From Streptomyces sp. NBC_00224 (GTDB taxonomy: Bacteria > Actinomycetota > Actinomycetes > Streptomycetales > Streptomycetaceae), in assembly GCF_041435195.1 (NCBI RefSeq), contig NZ_CP108106.1, positions 7,019,001-7,083,000 on the forward strand: 64,000 nucleotides of DNA, written 5' to 3'. Made by a program: the position numbers and the translations under genes. Positions 16,293 to 25,065 of the stretch are shown here, piece by piece. Position 1 is the first letter of the stretch; every line of letters starts with the position of its first letter. Under the pieces are notes generated by a model, which was not told the DNA's origin, did no database searches, and saw only the letters and a program-made list of their open reading frames with translations.

Positions 16293-19166
16293 ATGAGCGT
16301 GAACCGAGTGACGAAAAGGACCGTGCCCGAGGAACTCGCAGGTGTACGGACGGCCCTCCGCGGCAGGGACGCCGAACTGGCGTTCATCGCGGCGCGGCTC
16401 GACGCACTCGACCGGGGCGAAGGCGGGATCATCCGCGTCGAAGGCCCCGTCGGCATCGGCAGGTCCAGGATCCTCGCGGAGGCCGCGGCAGCCGCGAGGC
16501 GCCGCGGGACGAGGGTGTTCGAGGGAGCGGCGGACCCCGACGAGCAGTTCGTGCCGCTCGGTCCGCTCCTCGACGGTCTGCTCTCCGGCGAGGAACCGCT
16601 GTCGGGCGCCGTCCGCCTCAGGGACCTCGCTACGACGCCCGGCCAGCGCTTCTGGCTGCTCCAGGAACTGGGGGACCGCCTGCGGGAGACGGCTCGAAAC
16701 GGCCCCCTGCTCGTCGTCCTCGACGACCTCCAGTGGTGCGACGACCTGACCCTTCTCACCTTCAACACCCTCGCGGCCGGACTCTCGTCGTACGCCATCC
16801 TGTGGCTGGTCGCCGTGCGCGGCGGCAGCGTGCCGTCGGGAGTGCGCACGACCCTGGACCGGATCCGGCAGGCAGGCGCACACGAGCTGGCGCTGGGAGC
16901 GCTGGACGACCAGGCCACCACACGGATCACCGAGGACGTCCTGGGCGCCGCTCCCGACCCGGACGTCCTCCGCGTCGTCCGTCGCGCCGAAGGGGTCCCG
17001 CAGCTGCTGGTCGCGCTGCTCGGCTCGCTGCGGGAGGCAGTGACGATCGAGAACGGCACGGCCAGGCTGCCGGCCGGACCCCCAGCCCCACAGGAACTCC
17101 CCTCTGTCGTGCGCCGCCTCGACCAACTGTCCGACGAGGCGCGGGAGCTGGTGCAGACGGCGGCCGCCATGGGCGGCCCGGTCACCGTCGCGCTGCTGGC
17201 CGAACTGCTCGGCAGGTCCTCGGGGGCGCTCATCACAGCGGTACGGGAATCCCTCGACGCCGATCTGCTCACCGAAAGCGGCGATCGCCTCGCCTTCCGC
17301 CACGACCTGATCCGCGAGGCGGTGGAAGCCGGCCTCCCTCTGTCCCTGCGTCAGGCCCTGCGTGGTCAAGCCGCCGAGCTGCCACCGGGGAGCGCGGCCT
17401 CCCCCGCCGAGCGTCCCGGGCCGTCGGCCGGGAGAGCACCGGCAGATGCGGCGGAGGCCGGGAGAGCGGGGCCGGGAGACGCGGCGGAGGCCGACCGGCT
17501 GCGCACCGCCGCGGCAGAACTCGCGGGCACCGCTCCCGGACCCGCCGCGGAACGCAGTCTCAAGGCCCTGGAACTCACCACGGCGGCCGCTCCGGAGCGG
17601 CCGCGGATCATCGCCGAGACGATCCCGCTGCTCTGGCAGACGGGCCGGGCCGCCCAGGCGCGTGAGCTGGGAGCCTCCGCCCTGGCGGCCGGCGGTCTCG
17701 GACCTGAGGACGAGGCGCGCATACGCCTTGCCCTGGCACGCCTCGCCGTACCGTTCGACTTCTCCGAGGCGGTCCGGCAGGCCCGCGCCGGGGCGGCACT
17801 GCCCGGGATCCCCGTGGACGTCAGGGGGCGACTGCTGGCCATGCTCGCTGTCGGCCTGTCGATGTCGGGCGAGCACTCGGCGGCCGAGCAGGTCGCCGCG
17901 GAGGCGTGGGAGACCGCGGCGGCAGCGGGGGACCGCTCCGCCGAGGCCACGTTGACGACGGTCCGCTCGGCCGTGAGTTTCCACCGCATGGACTTGACCG
18001 AGGCGTTCCGGCAGGCCGAGCGGTCCGCCGCGCTGGCCGACGCCCTGGGCGTCAGCACCTCGCTGTGGGTTCCGGAGGCCTTGTGGCACGCTCTCCTGTC
18101 GAACACCACCGGACGCTCGGCGGAGGCGCTCGCCGCCGCGGAGGACGGCATCCGGATCACCAGGGAGCAGGGGCGGACGGCGGCCACCCGTATGTGGCTC
18201 ATGACCAGGTCCCGCATCCTTCTGGAGGCCGGACGGCTGACGGACGCCCGGGCGGACGCCGAAGCCGCGTCCGTGACGACCGACGATCCCGGCCCGGGAA
18301 ACCTCGCCGACGTCACGCTCCGGTACGTGATGATGCGCGTCGCCCTCCACACCAACGACCAGCAGACCGCCCGAGCGTACGCGGCGGAGGCGAGGCGCAT
18401 GCGGAGCGACGGCGCACCCGTCGTCCGGCACTTCGGCTCCTGGATGCTGGCGCTGATGGCCGACTTCGAAGGCCGACCCGACCGTGCCATGGCCGAACTC
18501 GACGCGGTGATGACATCGCCCGCCGCGGACCGGCCGGCCTACGCCGGCTTGGTCGACCCCGCCGACGCCCCGGTCCTCGTCCGCCTGGCGCTGCGCGGCG
18601 GCGCGCACGAACGGGCCGCGCAGGCAGTGGCCCTGGCCGAGCGACTGGCCGTGCTCAACCCCGACCTCACGTTCCTCGCCGCCACCGCCGCGCATGCCCG
18701 GGGGCTCCTCGACAACGACCTCGCCCCTCTCGTACGCGCCGTCCGGCTGTACGAGGACTGCCCTCGGCCGTTGGCCCGGGCGTCGGCACTGGAGGACGCC
18801 GGACGCAAGCTGGCGGCCACCCGCACGTCCGAAGCGGTGCCGTACTTCGACACGGCCCTCGCGCTCTACGCGCGAGCGGGCGCCGAGCGGGACGTCGCAC
18901 GCGTCCGTCGGCGCCTGCGGGCCGCCGGTGTCCGCCGCCGGCCCTCGACGGCCGGACTCTCCGGTGCATGGCCCGAGCTGACGGCCGCGGAGATACGGGT
19001 GGTACGGCTCGTGGCCCGAGGGCTGACCAACCAACAGGTGGCCGAGCACCTCTCCCTCTCGCCGCACACGGTGAGTTCGCACCTGCGCCGGGCCTTCACC
19101 AAGCTGGACATCACCTCGCGCGTGGAGCTGACCCGGCTGGTGAAGCATCGCGACAGCGGAGAGTAG
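16293..19166 (+). CDS. LAL-type LuxR regulator with altered Walker A
   Basis: A 957-aa protein with the LAL layout: N-terminal AAA-like ATPase, TPR-like helical middle, C-terminal LuxR helix-turn-helix (LTAAEIRVVRLVARGLTNQQV, then HTVSSHLRRAF). The P-loop reads GPVGIGRS (residues 51-58): the invariant Lys is Arg57, so ATP binding may be weakened or lost. Walker B LLVVLDDLQWCDD is intact. It lies just after the monooxygenase/reductase pair and is their likely regulator. No ribosome binding site is visible upstream of the ATG. Confidence 0.88.
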   Translation: MSVNRVTKRTVPEELAGVRTALRGRDAELAFIAARLDALDRGEGGIIRVEGPVGIGRSRILAEAAAAARRRGTRVFEGAADPDEQFVPLGPLLDGLLSGEEPLSGAVRLRDLATTPGQRFWLLQELGDRLRETARNGPLLVVLDDLQWCDDLTLLTFNTLAAGLSSYAILWLVAVRGGSVPSGVRTTLDRIRQAGAHELALGALDDQATTRITEDVLGAAPDPDVLRVVRRAEGVPQLLVALLGSLREAVTIENGTARLPAGPPAPQELPSVVRRLDQLSDEARELVQTAAAMGGPVTVALLAELLGRSSGALITAVRESLDADLLTESGDRLAFRHDLIREAVEAGLPLSLRQALRGQAAELPPGSAASPAERPGPSAGRAPADAAEAGRAGPGDAAEADRLRTAAAELAGTAPGPAAERSLKALELTTAAAPERPRIIAETIPLLWQTGRAAQARELGASALAAGGLGPEDEARIRLALARLAVPFDFSEAVRQARAGAALPGIPVDVRGRLLAMLAVGLSMSGEHSAAEQVAAEAWETAAAAGDRSAEATLTTVRSAVSFHRMDLTEAFRQAERSAALADALGVSTSLWVPEALWHALLSNTTGRSAEALAAAEDGIRITREQGRTAATRMWLMTRSRILLEAGRLTDARADAEAASVTTDDPGPGNLADVTLRYVMMRVALHTNDQQTARAYAAEARRMRSDGAPVVRHFGSWMLALMADFEGRPDRAMAELDAVMTSPAADRPAYAGLVDPADAPVLVRLALRGGAHERAAQAVALAERLAVLNPDLTFLAATAAHARGLLDNDLAPLVRAVRLYEDCPRPLARASALEDAGRKLAATRTSEAVPYFDTALALYARAGAERDVARVRRRLRAAGVRRRPSTAGLSGAWPELTAAEIRVVRLVARGLTNQQVAEHLSLSPHTVSSHLRRAFTKLDITSRVELTRLVKHRDSGE

Positions 19167-19305
19167 TCGCTTCGTATCCCCCGTGGGCTTCATGGCAATG
19201 CACGATTCGTGTGATGTGCCGACGTCGTCGCTTCCTCAGAATGATCAAGAGCCGCGGAAAGGATAGAAGTCCGCGGGGAACCGTTGGTCGAGAGAGGAAC
19301 AGCGC

Positions 19306-20553
19306 ATGACCGTAAGGCTCCAGCGAGCCCGCCCCGGCAGCCCCGAGCTCCAGGCGCTTGTCGACGAGCTCGCGGAGCGGCTCGGCCGGTCCGTCGCCGT
19401 CGACGACCCGCTGGTCCGCATGGTCTGCACGAGCCGCCACTTCGGCGACGAGGACCCGGTCCGCATCGGCACCCTGTTGCAGGGCCGCGCCGACAACGCG
19501 ACCATCCGCTACGTCCTCGCCCAGGGCGTGACCCAGTGGTCCCGAGCCGGATTCATCGATGGCCGTGACGATCTCGGACTGCTGCCCCGTTACGTCGTGC
19601 CGCTGCGCGAGCGCGGGCATCTCCTCGGACTGCTCATGGTGGTCGTGCCCGAGAAGACGCTCGCAGAGCACGAGACACGTGCCATCGCCCGGGCCGCGGA
19701 CGCCATGGCCACCCAGATGCACGGAGAGCACATCGCCACCGACGGCCGGAAGGCCGACGAGCGGGACCTCGTCCTCGAACTCGTCGGCACCGACGTCGCC
19801 GCCCGTACCACCGCACGGCGGCGAGGCAAGGAACTCGGACTGCTCGGAGCTGCCGAGCACGTCCTGGTCACCGTCGTCCAACTGAGCTGCGCGACCGAGC
19901 TCGTGCGGCAGTCCGAGGCTGCCCTGTGGGGGGCGCTGGAGGGGTTCCGGCAGACGCGTTCGGCCCAGGGCCTCATCGCGATCGGCAAGGAGCGGGCGAC
20001 ACTGCTCCAGCTGCGCGACCGCCCACCCGGTCAGGACGAGGTCACCGCACAGTCCGCTCGCATCCTGGATGAACTCCGCACCTTCCTGGGTCCGTCGGCG
20101 GACCCCGTGATCGGCGTCGGCGGCCGGCACACCGGCCTGGACGACGCATGGACGTCGTACGAGCAGGCGCTCGTGGCGGCACGCGCGGCACGCCGACTGC
20201 CCACCCTGAAGAGCGCTGGTGACTGGGAGCTGCTCGGGGAGCTCGCGGTGCTGCTCCAGCTCCCCGAGCACGTTCTGAACGCGTCCTTGGTCCCGAAGCC
20301 GCTCCGTACCCTGAGCGACACTCATGGCGGCGACCGCCTGCGGGACACCCTGCGCTGCTTCCTCGAACGCGCGGGATCGATTCCCAGGACCGCGGACACG
20401 CTGGGAATCCACCGCACCTCGCTCTACTACCGCCTGCGCCAGATCCAGGAGATCACCGGACTCGACCTCGACGACGGCGCCCACCGGCTCACTCTGCACC
20501 TCGGGCTCAGGATCGAGGAACTCCTCGCCCCGGGCGGCGGCGGGGCCGTCTGA
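19306..20553 (+). CDS. PucR-family transcriptional regulator (GGDEF_2 + HTH_30)
   Basis: A 415-aa regulator. The N-terminal half has a GAF-like sensory region (VRMVCTSRHFGDEDPVRIGTLL, YVVPLRERGHLLGLLMVVV). The middle resembles the CdaR GGDEF-like domain (GVGGRHTGLDDAWTSYEQALVAARAA). The C-terminus is the PucR helix-turn-helix (GSIPRTADTLGIHRTSLYYRLRQIQEITGLDL). Members often control purine, polyamine or xenobiotic catabolism. Gaps of 139 bp before and 153 bp after suggest its own promoter. The nearest candidate target is the hydrolase that follows. Confidence 0.9.
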   Translation: MTVRLQRARPGSPELQALVDELAERLGRSVAVDDPLVRMVCTSRHFGDEDPVRIGTLLQGRADNATIRYVLAQGVTQWSRAGFIDGRDDLGLLPRYVVPLRERGHLLGLLMVVVPEKTLAEHETRAIARAADAMATQMHGEHIATDGRKADERDLVLELVGTDVAARTTARRRGKELGLLGAAEHVLVTVVQLSCATELVRQSEAALWGALEGFRQTRSAQGLIAIGKERATLLQLRDRPPGQDEVTAQSARILDELRTFLGPSADPVIGVGGRHTGLDDAWTSYEQALVAARAARRLPTLKSAGDWELLGELAVLLQLPEHVLNASLVPKPLRTLSDTHGGDRLRDTLRCFLERAGSIPRTADTLGIHRTSLYYRLRQIQEITGLDLDDGAHRLTLHLGLRIEELLAPGGGGAV

Positions 20554-20706
20554 CCACGGCCCCTCCGACCACAGACGTGCTTCGACAAAGCGAGGAGGAT
20601 CCACGGCCCGATTCCTACAACTCGCGGTGGTGCGGGCGGCGGGCCCCATTCGATGATGTTCGGGACGGGCGGGACCGATGTACCGCCTCTGACCAGGGGA
20701 GAGGTC

Positions 20707-21558
20707 ATGAAGGAACTGATCACGACGGACGGCGCACGGCTCGCGTACCAGGACACCGGCGGCGAGGGCGTCCCGCTGGTGATGCTGCACGGCTGGGGGC
20801 AGACGCAGGCGATGTTCCGCCACCAGATCGAGGGGCTGGCGCCCGGTCGTCGCGTCGTCACCGTCGACCTCCGCGGCCACGGGAAGTCCGGCAAGCCGCG
20901 TCACGGCTACCGCATCGCCCGGCTCGCCCGCGATGTGCTCGAACTCGTCGACCATCTCGGTCTTGACCGTTTCGACGCACTGGGCTGGTCCATGGGCGTC
21001 TCGGTGTGGTGGAGCTTCATCGACCAGTACGGGACCGGACGGATCCGGCGCTTCGTCGCCGTCGACCAGCCCGCGGCGGTCGCCGCCGTGCCCTGGATGA
21101 CCGAGCGGGAACAGCGGGACTCCGGCGCCATCTTCGATGTGTCGGGGCTGTTGTACCTGGGTGCGGCCCTCGCGGGGCCGGAGGGCGACACGGTCCGCGC
21201 CGACTTCGTGCGCGGCATGTTCTCCGGCGAGCCCGACCCCGAGGTGCTGGCCTTCGTCGGCGAGGAGATCCGGTCGACACCCGCCTACGCGGGCGTACCG
21301 CTGCTGTTCGACCACTGCGCGCAGGACTGGCGCGACGTGCTTCCCCGGATCGATGTGCCGACCCTGGTGATCGGCTGCGAGGGAAGCCATGTGCACCCCG
21401 ATTCGCAGCGCTTCGTCGCCGAGCGGATTCCCGGCGCACGCCTGCACGTCTTCGCCTCCGACGTGGCGAGCTCGCACTTCCCCTTCCTGGAGAACCCGCC
21501 GGCCTTCAACGCCGTGGTGGAGAAGTTCCTGGCCGAGGAGCCGGCGAACGGGGCGTGA
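20707..21558 (+). CDS. alpha/beta hydrolase (proline iminopeptidase/haloperoxidase-like)
   Basis: A 283-aa hydrolase: MLHGWGQTQAMF, VTVDLRGHGKSGKP, nucleophile Ser95 in GWSMG, His in ASSHFPFLENP. The usual Asp after strand 7 is not obvious (IGCEGSHVHPDSQ), so the acid may be Glu there or be displaced. I chose the ATG at 20707 because GGGGAGAGGTC precedes it; an in-frame ATG 18 codons earlier lacks a ribosome site. It sits between the PucR and AraC regulator genes. Confidence 0.88.
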   Translation: MKELITTDGARLAYQDTGGEGVPLVMLHGWGQTQAMFRHQIEGLAPGRRVVTVDLRGHGKSGKPRHGYRIARLARDVLELVDHLGLDRFDALGWSMGVSVWWSFIDQYGTGRIRRFVAVDQPAAVAAVPWMTEREQRDSGAIFDVSGLLYLGAALAGPEGDTVRADFVRGMFSGEPDPEVLAFVGEEIRSTPAYAGVPLLFDHCAQDWRDVLPRIDVPTLVIGCEGSHVHPDSQRFVAERIPGARLHVFASDVASSHFPFLENPPAFNAVVEKFLAEEPANGA

Positions 21559-21599
21559 ATCCGCCCGCCGCCCGCACGCACCTACGGCTAGGAATCCCC

Positions 21600-22508
21600 A
21601 TGCCCCTCACACTGATGTCTCGTGCGCCCGAACGGGTGCCCAGGCAAGCGCCCGATCCGGCCTCGCCCTCCTCCCGCTCGGGGTGGCTGGTCCAGATGCT
21701 TTCCGAGATGCCGGACACGAACGACCGGAACCATGTCTACCTCGGCGTCCATGTCCGTGGGCCCGTCACCGTCGTCCAGGAGCGTGCCAAGACCCTGTTG
21801 GAGCCGAACGACCTGGTCTTCTGCGACCCGGCCCGACAGCACCTGCTGCAGTTCGGCGAGGACTGCCAGATGATCTTCTTCCGGGTGCCCCGCCACTATT
21901 TGGGCGTCACGGAGTCGGAACTGAACCAGGTGCTCGGCGTACCCGTACGCGGCGGGGAGGGAATCGGGGCGCTGGCGTCCGACTTCCTGACCGCGCTAGC
22001 CGCCGAGGCGGAGTTCCGCCGGTCCACGATCGGGGACCGGCGTGCCCGGACGGCCGTACACCTCCTCTCCGTCCTGGTCATGGAGCTCCTCGAAGCGGAC
22101 ACGACGGACGAGGCCGACGACGCGTCCGGGGCCGTCAACGAGATGCTGTCCCGTATCCACGGCTACATCGAAGAACATCTGATGGACCCGGACCTCTCAC
22201 CGGAGTCGATCGCACGCGCCCACCACATCTCCGTCCGGTACCTGCAGAAGCTCTTCCAGAACGACGGCAGCACGGTGAGCCAATGGGTGCGGCGGCGCAG
22301 GCTCGAATTCTGCCGCCTCGAACTGGGCCGCTCCAACCGGAGGGTCACCATGGCCGCGGTGGCACACCGCTGGGGCTTCAGCAGCCCCTCGCACTTCAGC
22401 CGCACGTTCCGCGGGGCCTACGGCATGAGCCCCAGCGAATGGCAGGCGTTGGCGACCTCGGCCTTCGCATCGACGACTGCCGTCGCCCAGGACGAGCGAA
22501 GGCGCTGA
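21600..22508 (+). CDS. AraC-family transcriptional regulator
   Basis: About 302 aa. The N-terminal ligand-binding domain is of the AraC_binding_2 type (PNDLVFCDPARQHLLQF). A C-terminal double helix-turn-helix contains DLSPESIARAHHISVRYLQKLFQ and VAHRWGFSSPSHFSRTFRGAYGMSPSEW. The start is uncertain: ATG 21600 has only AGGA nearby, and another in-frame ATG lies at 21615. It lies 41 bp after the hydrolase and 170 bp before the next hydrolase-like gene, which shares its orientation and may be its target. Confidence 0.88.
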   Translation: MPLTLMSRAPERVPRQAPDPASPSSRSGWLVQMLSEMPDTNDRNHVYLGVHVRGPVTVVQERAKTLLEPNDLVFCDPARQHLLQFGEDCQMIFFRVPRHYLGVTESELNQVLGVPVRGGEGIGALASDFLTALAAEAEFRRSTIGDRRARTAVHLLSVLVMELLEADTTDEADDASGAVNEMLSRIHGYIEEHLMDPDLSPESIARAHHISVRYLQKLFQNDGSTVSQWVRRRRLEFCRLELGRSNRRVTMAAVAHRWGFSSPSHFSRTFRGAYGMSPSEWQALATSAFASTTAVAQDERRR

Positions 22509-22517
22509 GACGCGTGT

Positions 22518-22535
22518 GCGCTGTCATGACAGCGC
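22518..22535. promoter_or_regulatory. perfect 18-bp palindrome GCGCTGTCATGACAGCGC
   Basis: A perfect dyad lies 9 bp after the araC stop and 144 bp before the start of the hydrolase-like gene at 22679. It is too short and too compact for a terminator, because the symmetry has no loop. It looks like a dimeric regulator site. Ownership by the AraC protein is not certain, since AraC proteins usually bind direct repeats. Confidence 0.45.
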
Positions 22536-22678
22536 GGATGCGCGCACGTACAAGAGGTGCCACTTCCATGGCTCTACCGTGCGTAACAGTCGCACGGACC
22601 TCTTGCCGCACTCCGGGCCGCGCCCTGACCGTCGTGACGACGCCCCACACGTGGCCCGACACCGAGAAGAGAACTCGC

Positions 22679-23392
22679 ATGCCCCACCCCACGGTCGTCC
22701 TCGTGCACGGTGCCTTCGCCGACGCGACAGGCTGGATAGGCGTCATCTCGGAACTGCGGAGCAGCGGTATCCCGGTGATCGCTCCGTCGAACCCGCTGCG
22801 GGGCCTGACGTCGGACGCCGCCTACCTCGCCTCCGTCCTGGCCCAGGTCGAAGGCCCGGCCGTACTCGTCGGCCACGCGTACGGCGGTGCGCTGATCACC
22901 GTGGCCGGCGCCGCGGAGAACGTCGTCGCGCTCGTCTACGTGGCCGCCTACGTGCCCCACGAGGGCGAGAGCCTCGGCCGGCTCCAAGAGAGCTTCCCCG
23001 AGTCCCCGCTGACGGGCCACCTGAAGGAGTGGACCTACCCGCTCCTCGACGGCGACTCGGCTGTCGAGGTCACCATCGAGGAGACGGCCTTTCCCTCCGT
23101 CTTCGCGGCGGACGTGCCCGAGGACGTCGCCGCCGTCCTGGCAGCGACCCAACGCCCGCTCGCCACGGCCGCCTTCACCGAGACCGCGTCCGCGGCGGCG
23201 TGGCGGACCAAACCGTCCTGGGCCTTGGTGGCCGGGGCGGACCGCACGATCAGCCCCGAGGTCCAACGCTTCGGCGCCGCACGAGCCGGCGCCGTCGTCG
23301 TCGAACTCCCGGACGCCTCCCACGCCGTCGCCCTCTCCGAGCCCACACGGGTCGCCGACCTGATCAGGGACGCGGTACGGGCAACGAGCTGA
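22679..23392 (+). CDS. alpha/beta hydrolase-like protein lacking the nucleophile Ser, paralogue 3 of 3
   Basis: A 237-aa intact homologue of the hydrolases at 1770 and 6687: VHGAFADATGW, GADRTI (acid), DASHAVAL (His). The nucleophile elbow reads GHAYGG: residue 67 is Ala (codon GCG at 22877-22879), where both paralogues have Ser (GHSYGG). The change needs at least two base substitutions, and the rest of the frame is undamaged. I infer a maintained non-hydrolytic protein, perhaps a ligand binder, or an enzyme using different chemistry. It has its own upstream region with an 18-bp palindrome. Confidence 0.85.
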   Translation: MPHPTVVLVHGAFADATGWIGVISELRSSGIPVIAPSNPLRGLTSDAAYLASVLAQVEGPAVLVGHAYGGALITVAGAAENVVALVYVAAYVPHEGESLGRLQESFPESPLTGHLKEWTYPLLDGDSAVEVTIEETAFPSVFAADVPEDVAAVLAATQRPLATAAFTETASAAAWRTKPSWALVAGADRTISPEVQRFGAARAGAVVVELPDASHAVALSEPTRVADLIRDAVRATS

Positions 23393-23499
23393 CCGCCCGA
23401 CCTCGGCGACGACAGGAGCGGGACCGGGCCGGTCGGGGTGCCACGCTTCGCTCGGTCCGAGCTCGGACCGGAAGGCCTCCAGACCTGGCCGCGCGAGCG

Positions 23500-23704
23500 C
23501 AAGTAGCGGTAGCGGTGCCGGGACTGCGTCCACCTCAAGGCGGCGTCGTTGATCCGGGGGTTGGATCACCTCGACGAGCACCGCGGCCGAGGTGATCACC
23601 CGTAGGTCGGCGTCGCGGGCGGCGGTGAGCCACTCGTCGACCTCGCGGTCGCGCTGCACGGCCTTGGCCAGGCCCTCGCTGTCCAGGACGAGCGCGCCGC
23701 TCAC
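23500..23704 (-). pseudogene. PIN-domain (VapC-like) toxin remnant with frameshift
   Basis: From GTG 23704 the minus strand encodes SGALVLDSEGLAKAV, then WLTAARDADLRVITSAAVLVEVIQP, a standard VapC N-terminus with the first catalytic Asp. Right after it the homology moves to another frame: the next part reads PRINDAALRWTQSR, matching the family pattern. The switch falls at a run of five G on the plus strand (23556-23560), consistent with a +1 slip. Similarity ends soon after, so the C-terminal acidic residues are missing. The frame just upstream ends PRGAKLTGGASSDAGAAA and overlaps the GTG, possibly an antitoxin tail, but I cannot confirm this. Confidence 0.55.
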
Positions 23705-23837
23705 GCGGCTGCCCCGGCATCGGAGGACGCACCGCCGGTGAGCTTGGCCCCTCTTGGCCGCCACGGCCTCGGGATCGGCGGGACTGTTGACTCGTGTCCT
23801 ACCGGCTTGAGGCGCGGCCGGCCGCCCCCGCTACGTC

Positions 23838-24638
23838 CTACTTCTCCTCCGGCTCCCAGGCGCGGAGCAGGTCGAGCAGCCCTGCGTCTCCGTCAACGTG
23901 CAAGGAGTCGGCCTGGATCCGGTCGTACAGGTAGAGGACCAGCTCACTGGCCGTGCCGTGGACGGAGGCGCCGGCTGCGTCCGAGTCTTCGCCGGTCGCG
24001 GCGGTGGGCGCGGGGATGCGGGTGGTGCGTGCCCCGTCGCCGTCGACGGTGAGGCGCCAGGAGCGGCCCTCGGCGGCGTGGAAGTCGAAGGCCGTGGGCT
24101 TGTGCGGCCAGGCACTCGGCGTTGCGCAGACGGTGAACAGGAACTCCTCCACACCGTCGAGTGCCAGCTCGACCGGCAGCGGCTGCGGGGCGCCCCCGGC
24201 GAGCTGGGCGTCGTAGGTGTGCACCGCGCTCTCCTGGACCCGGTGCCGGGCGGTGCCGCCGGCGGTCTGCGGTGACTGCGACGCGGGCCACCACGTCCAG
24301 CAACCGCTCTCCGGTCCCGCCGCGCGCAGGGCGTCCAGCAGAAGCTGCGTCGACGCGGCCAGCCAGGCCAGCAGGGCCTCCCGTTCCAGCGGCACTTCCA
24401 GAGCGGCGCGCGCGGCGACGGCCTCGGCCGGGGGAGCGTCGGCAGGCCCCGCGCCGACGATGGCGGCCCAGAAGCGGTCTCCCCCACCCAGGTGCTTCAC
24501 CAGATCGAACAGCGTCCAGTCGGGGCAGGTCGGCACCTGCGCGTCGAGACTGGGCGCGGCGGCCACCGTGGCGCGGAAGGTGGTCGACCGTTCATCGATC
24601 AGTCGCAGCAGGTCAGGGAACTCAAGATTCTTTTCCAC
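23838..24638 (-). CDS. mycothiol-dependent maleylpyruvate isomerase-family protein
   Basis: A 266-aa DinB-fold protein with the MDMPI N-terminal domain: RLIDERSTTFRATV, CPDWTLFDLVKHLGGGDRFW and the metal-site region HRVQESAVHTYDAQLAG. A C-terminal MDMPI_C-like domain follows. Such proteins bind a divalent metal and often use mycothiol, the actinobacterial thiol. Real maleylpyruvate isomerases act in gentisate breakdown, but most homologues are uncharacterised and no gentisate genes lie nearby. The gene stands alone. Confidence 0.88.
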   Translation of the reverse strand: MEKNLEFPDLLRLIDERSTTFRATVAAAPSLDAQVPTCPDWTLFDLVKHLGGGDRFWAAIVGAGPADAPPAEAVAARAALEVPLEREALLAWLAASTQLLLDALRAAGPESGCWTWWPASQSPQTAGGTARHRVQESAVHTYDAQLAGGAPQPLPVELALDGVEEFLFTVCATPSAWPHKPTAFDFHAAEGRSWRLTVDGDGARTTRIPAPTAATGEDSDAAGASVHGTASELVLYLYDRIQADSLHVDGDAGLLDLLRAWEPEEK

Positions 24639-25065
24639 GCCGGATGTCTATCACCGTGCTCCGGTGATCGGACAGCGATTTTTACAGTCGCCGCCGGTTG
24701 GCCATTGCGGAAGCCCTCGCCTCCCACCGCTCGGGTGACAAGCTGCGCACTGCTGCGAGGACGCTGGTGGTGGCGGTACGCCAGGCGTCGTGCCTGTGGG
24801 TGCTCTGGCCTCGCCGCGCGGCCGGGCACCTCGGCGACGTGACGTCCACCCGGTGTGCGCGGTCATGCTGCTGCTCGATCAGCGACGACTAGCTGAAGCC
24901 GCTCGGCTGAGCCGCGTCGTAAGGCACATGCGGAACAGCAGGTGAGGAGAGTGATGGCCCGCTCCCCAACGCCGCGCATTCTCCCCGGATTCTCCCCAGG
25001 ACTCCGAAACCGACCCGCACGGTTATTCGCAGACGCGAAGTTGATCAAGTGATCCGGCTTGCCGC
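24639..25065. other. intergenic region, 427 bp
   Basis: The gap lies between two minus-strand genes. I see no convincing coding region, RNA gene or strong terminator. It contains an 11-bp near-repeat (ATTCTCCCCGG/ATTCTCCCCAG) around 24979-25000. The part next to 24639 should carry the promoter of the MDMPI gene. Confidence 0.5.

Noticed and set aside
23704..23830. An antitoxin gene upstream of the PIN remnant
   Set aside because: Only a plausible C-terminal tail overlapping the PIN start is visible; no DNA-binding motif or start could be identified.
24639..25065. A small coding gene in the gap before corA's 3' end
   Set aside because: The short frames there lack ribosome sites, consistent third-position bias and family motifs.
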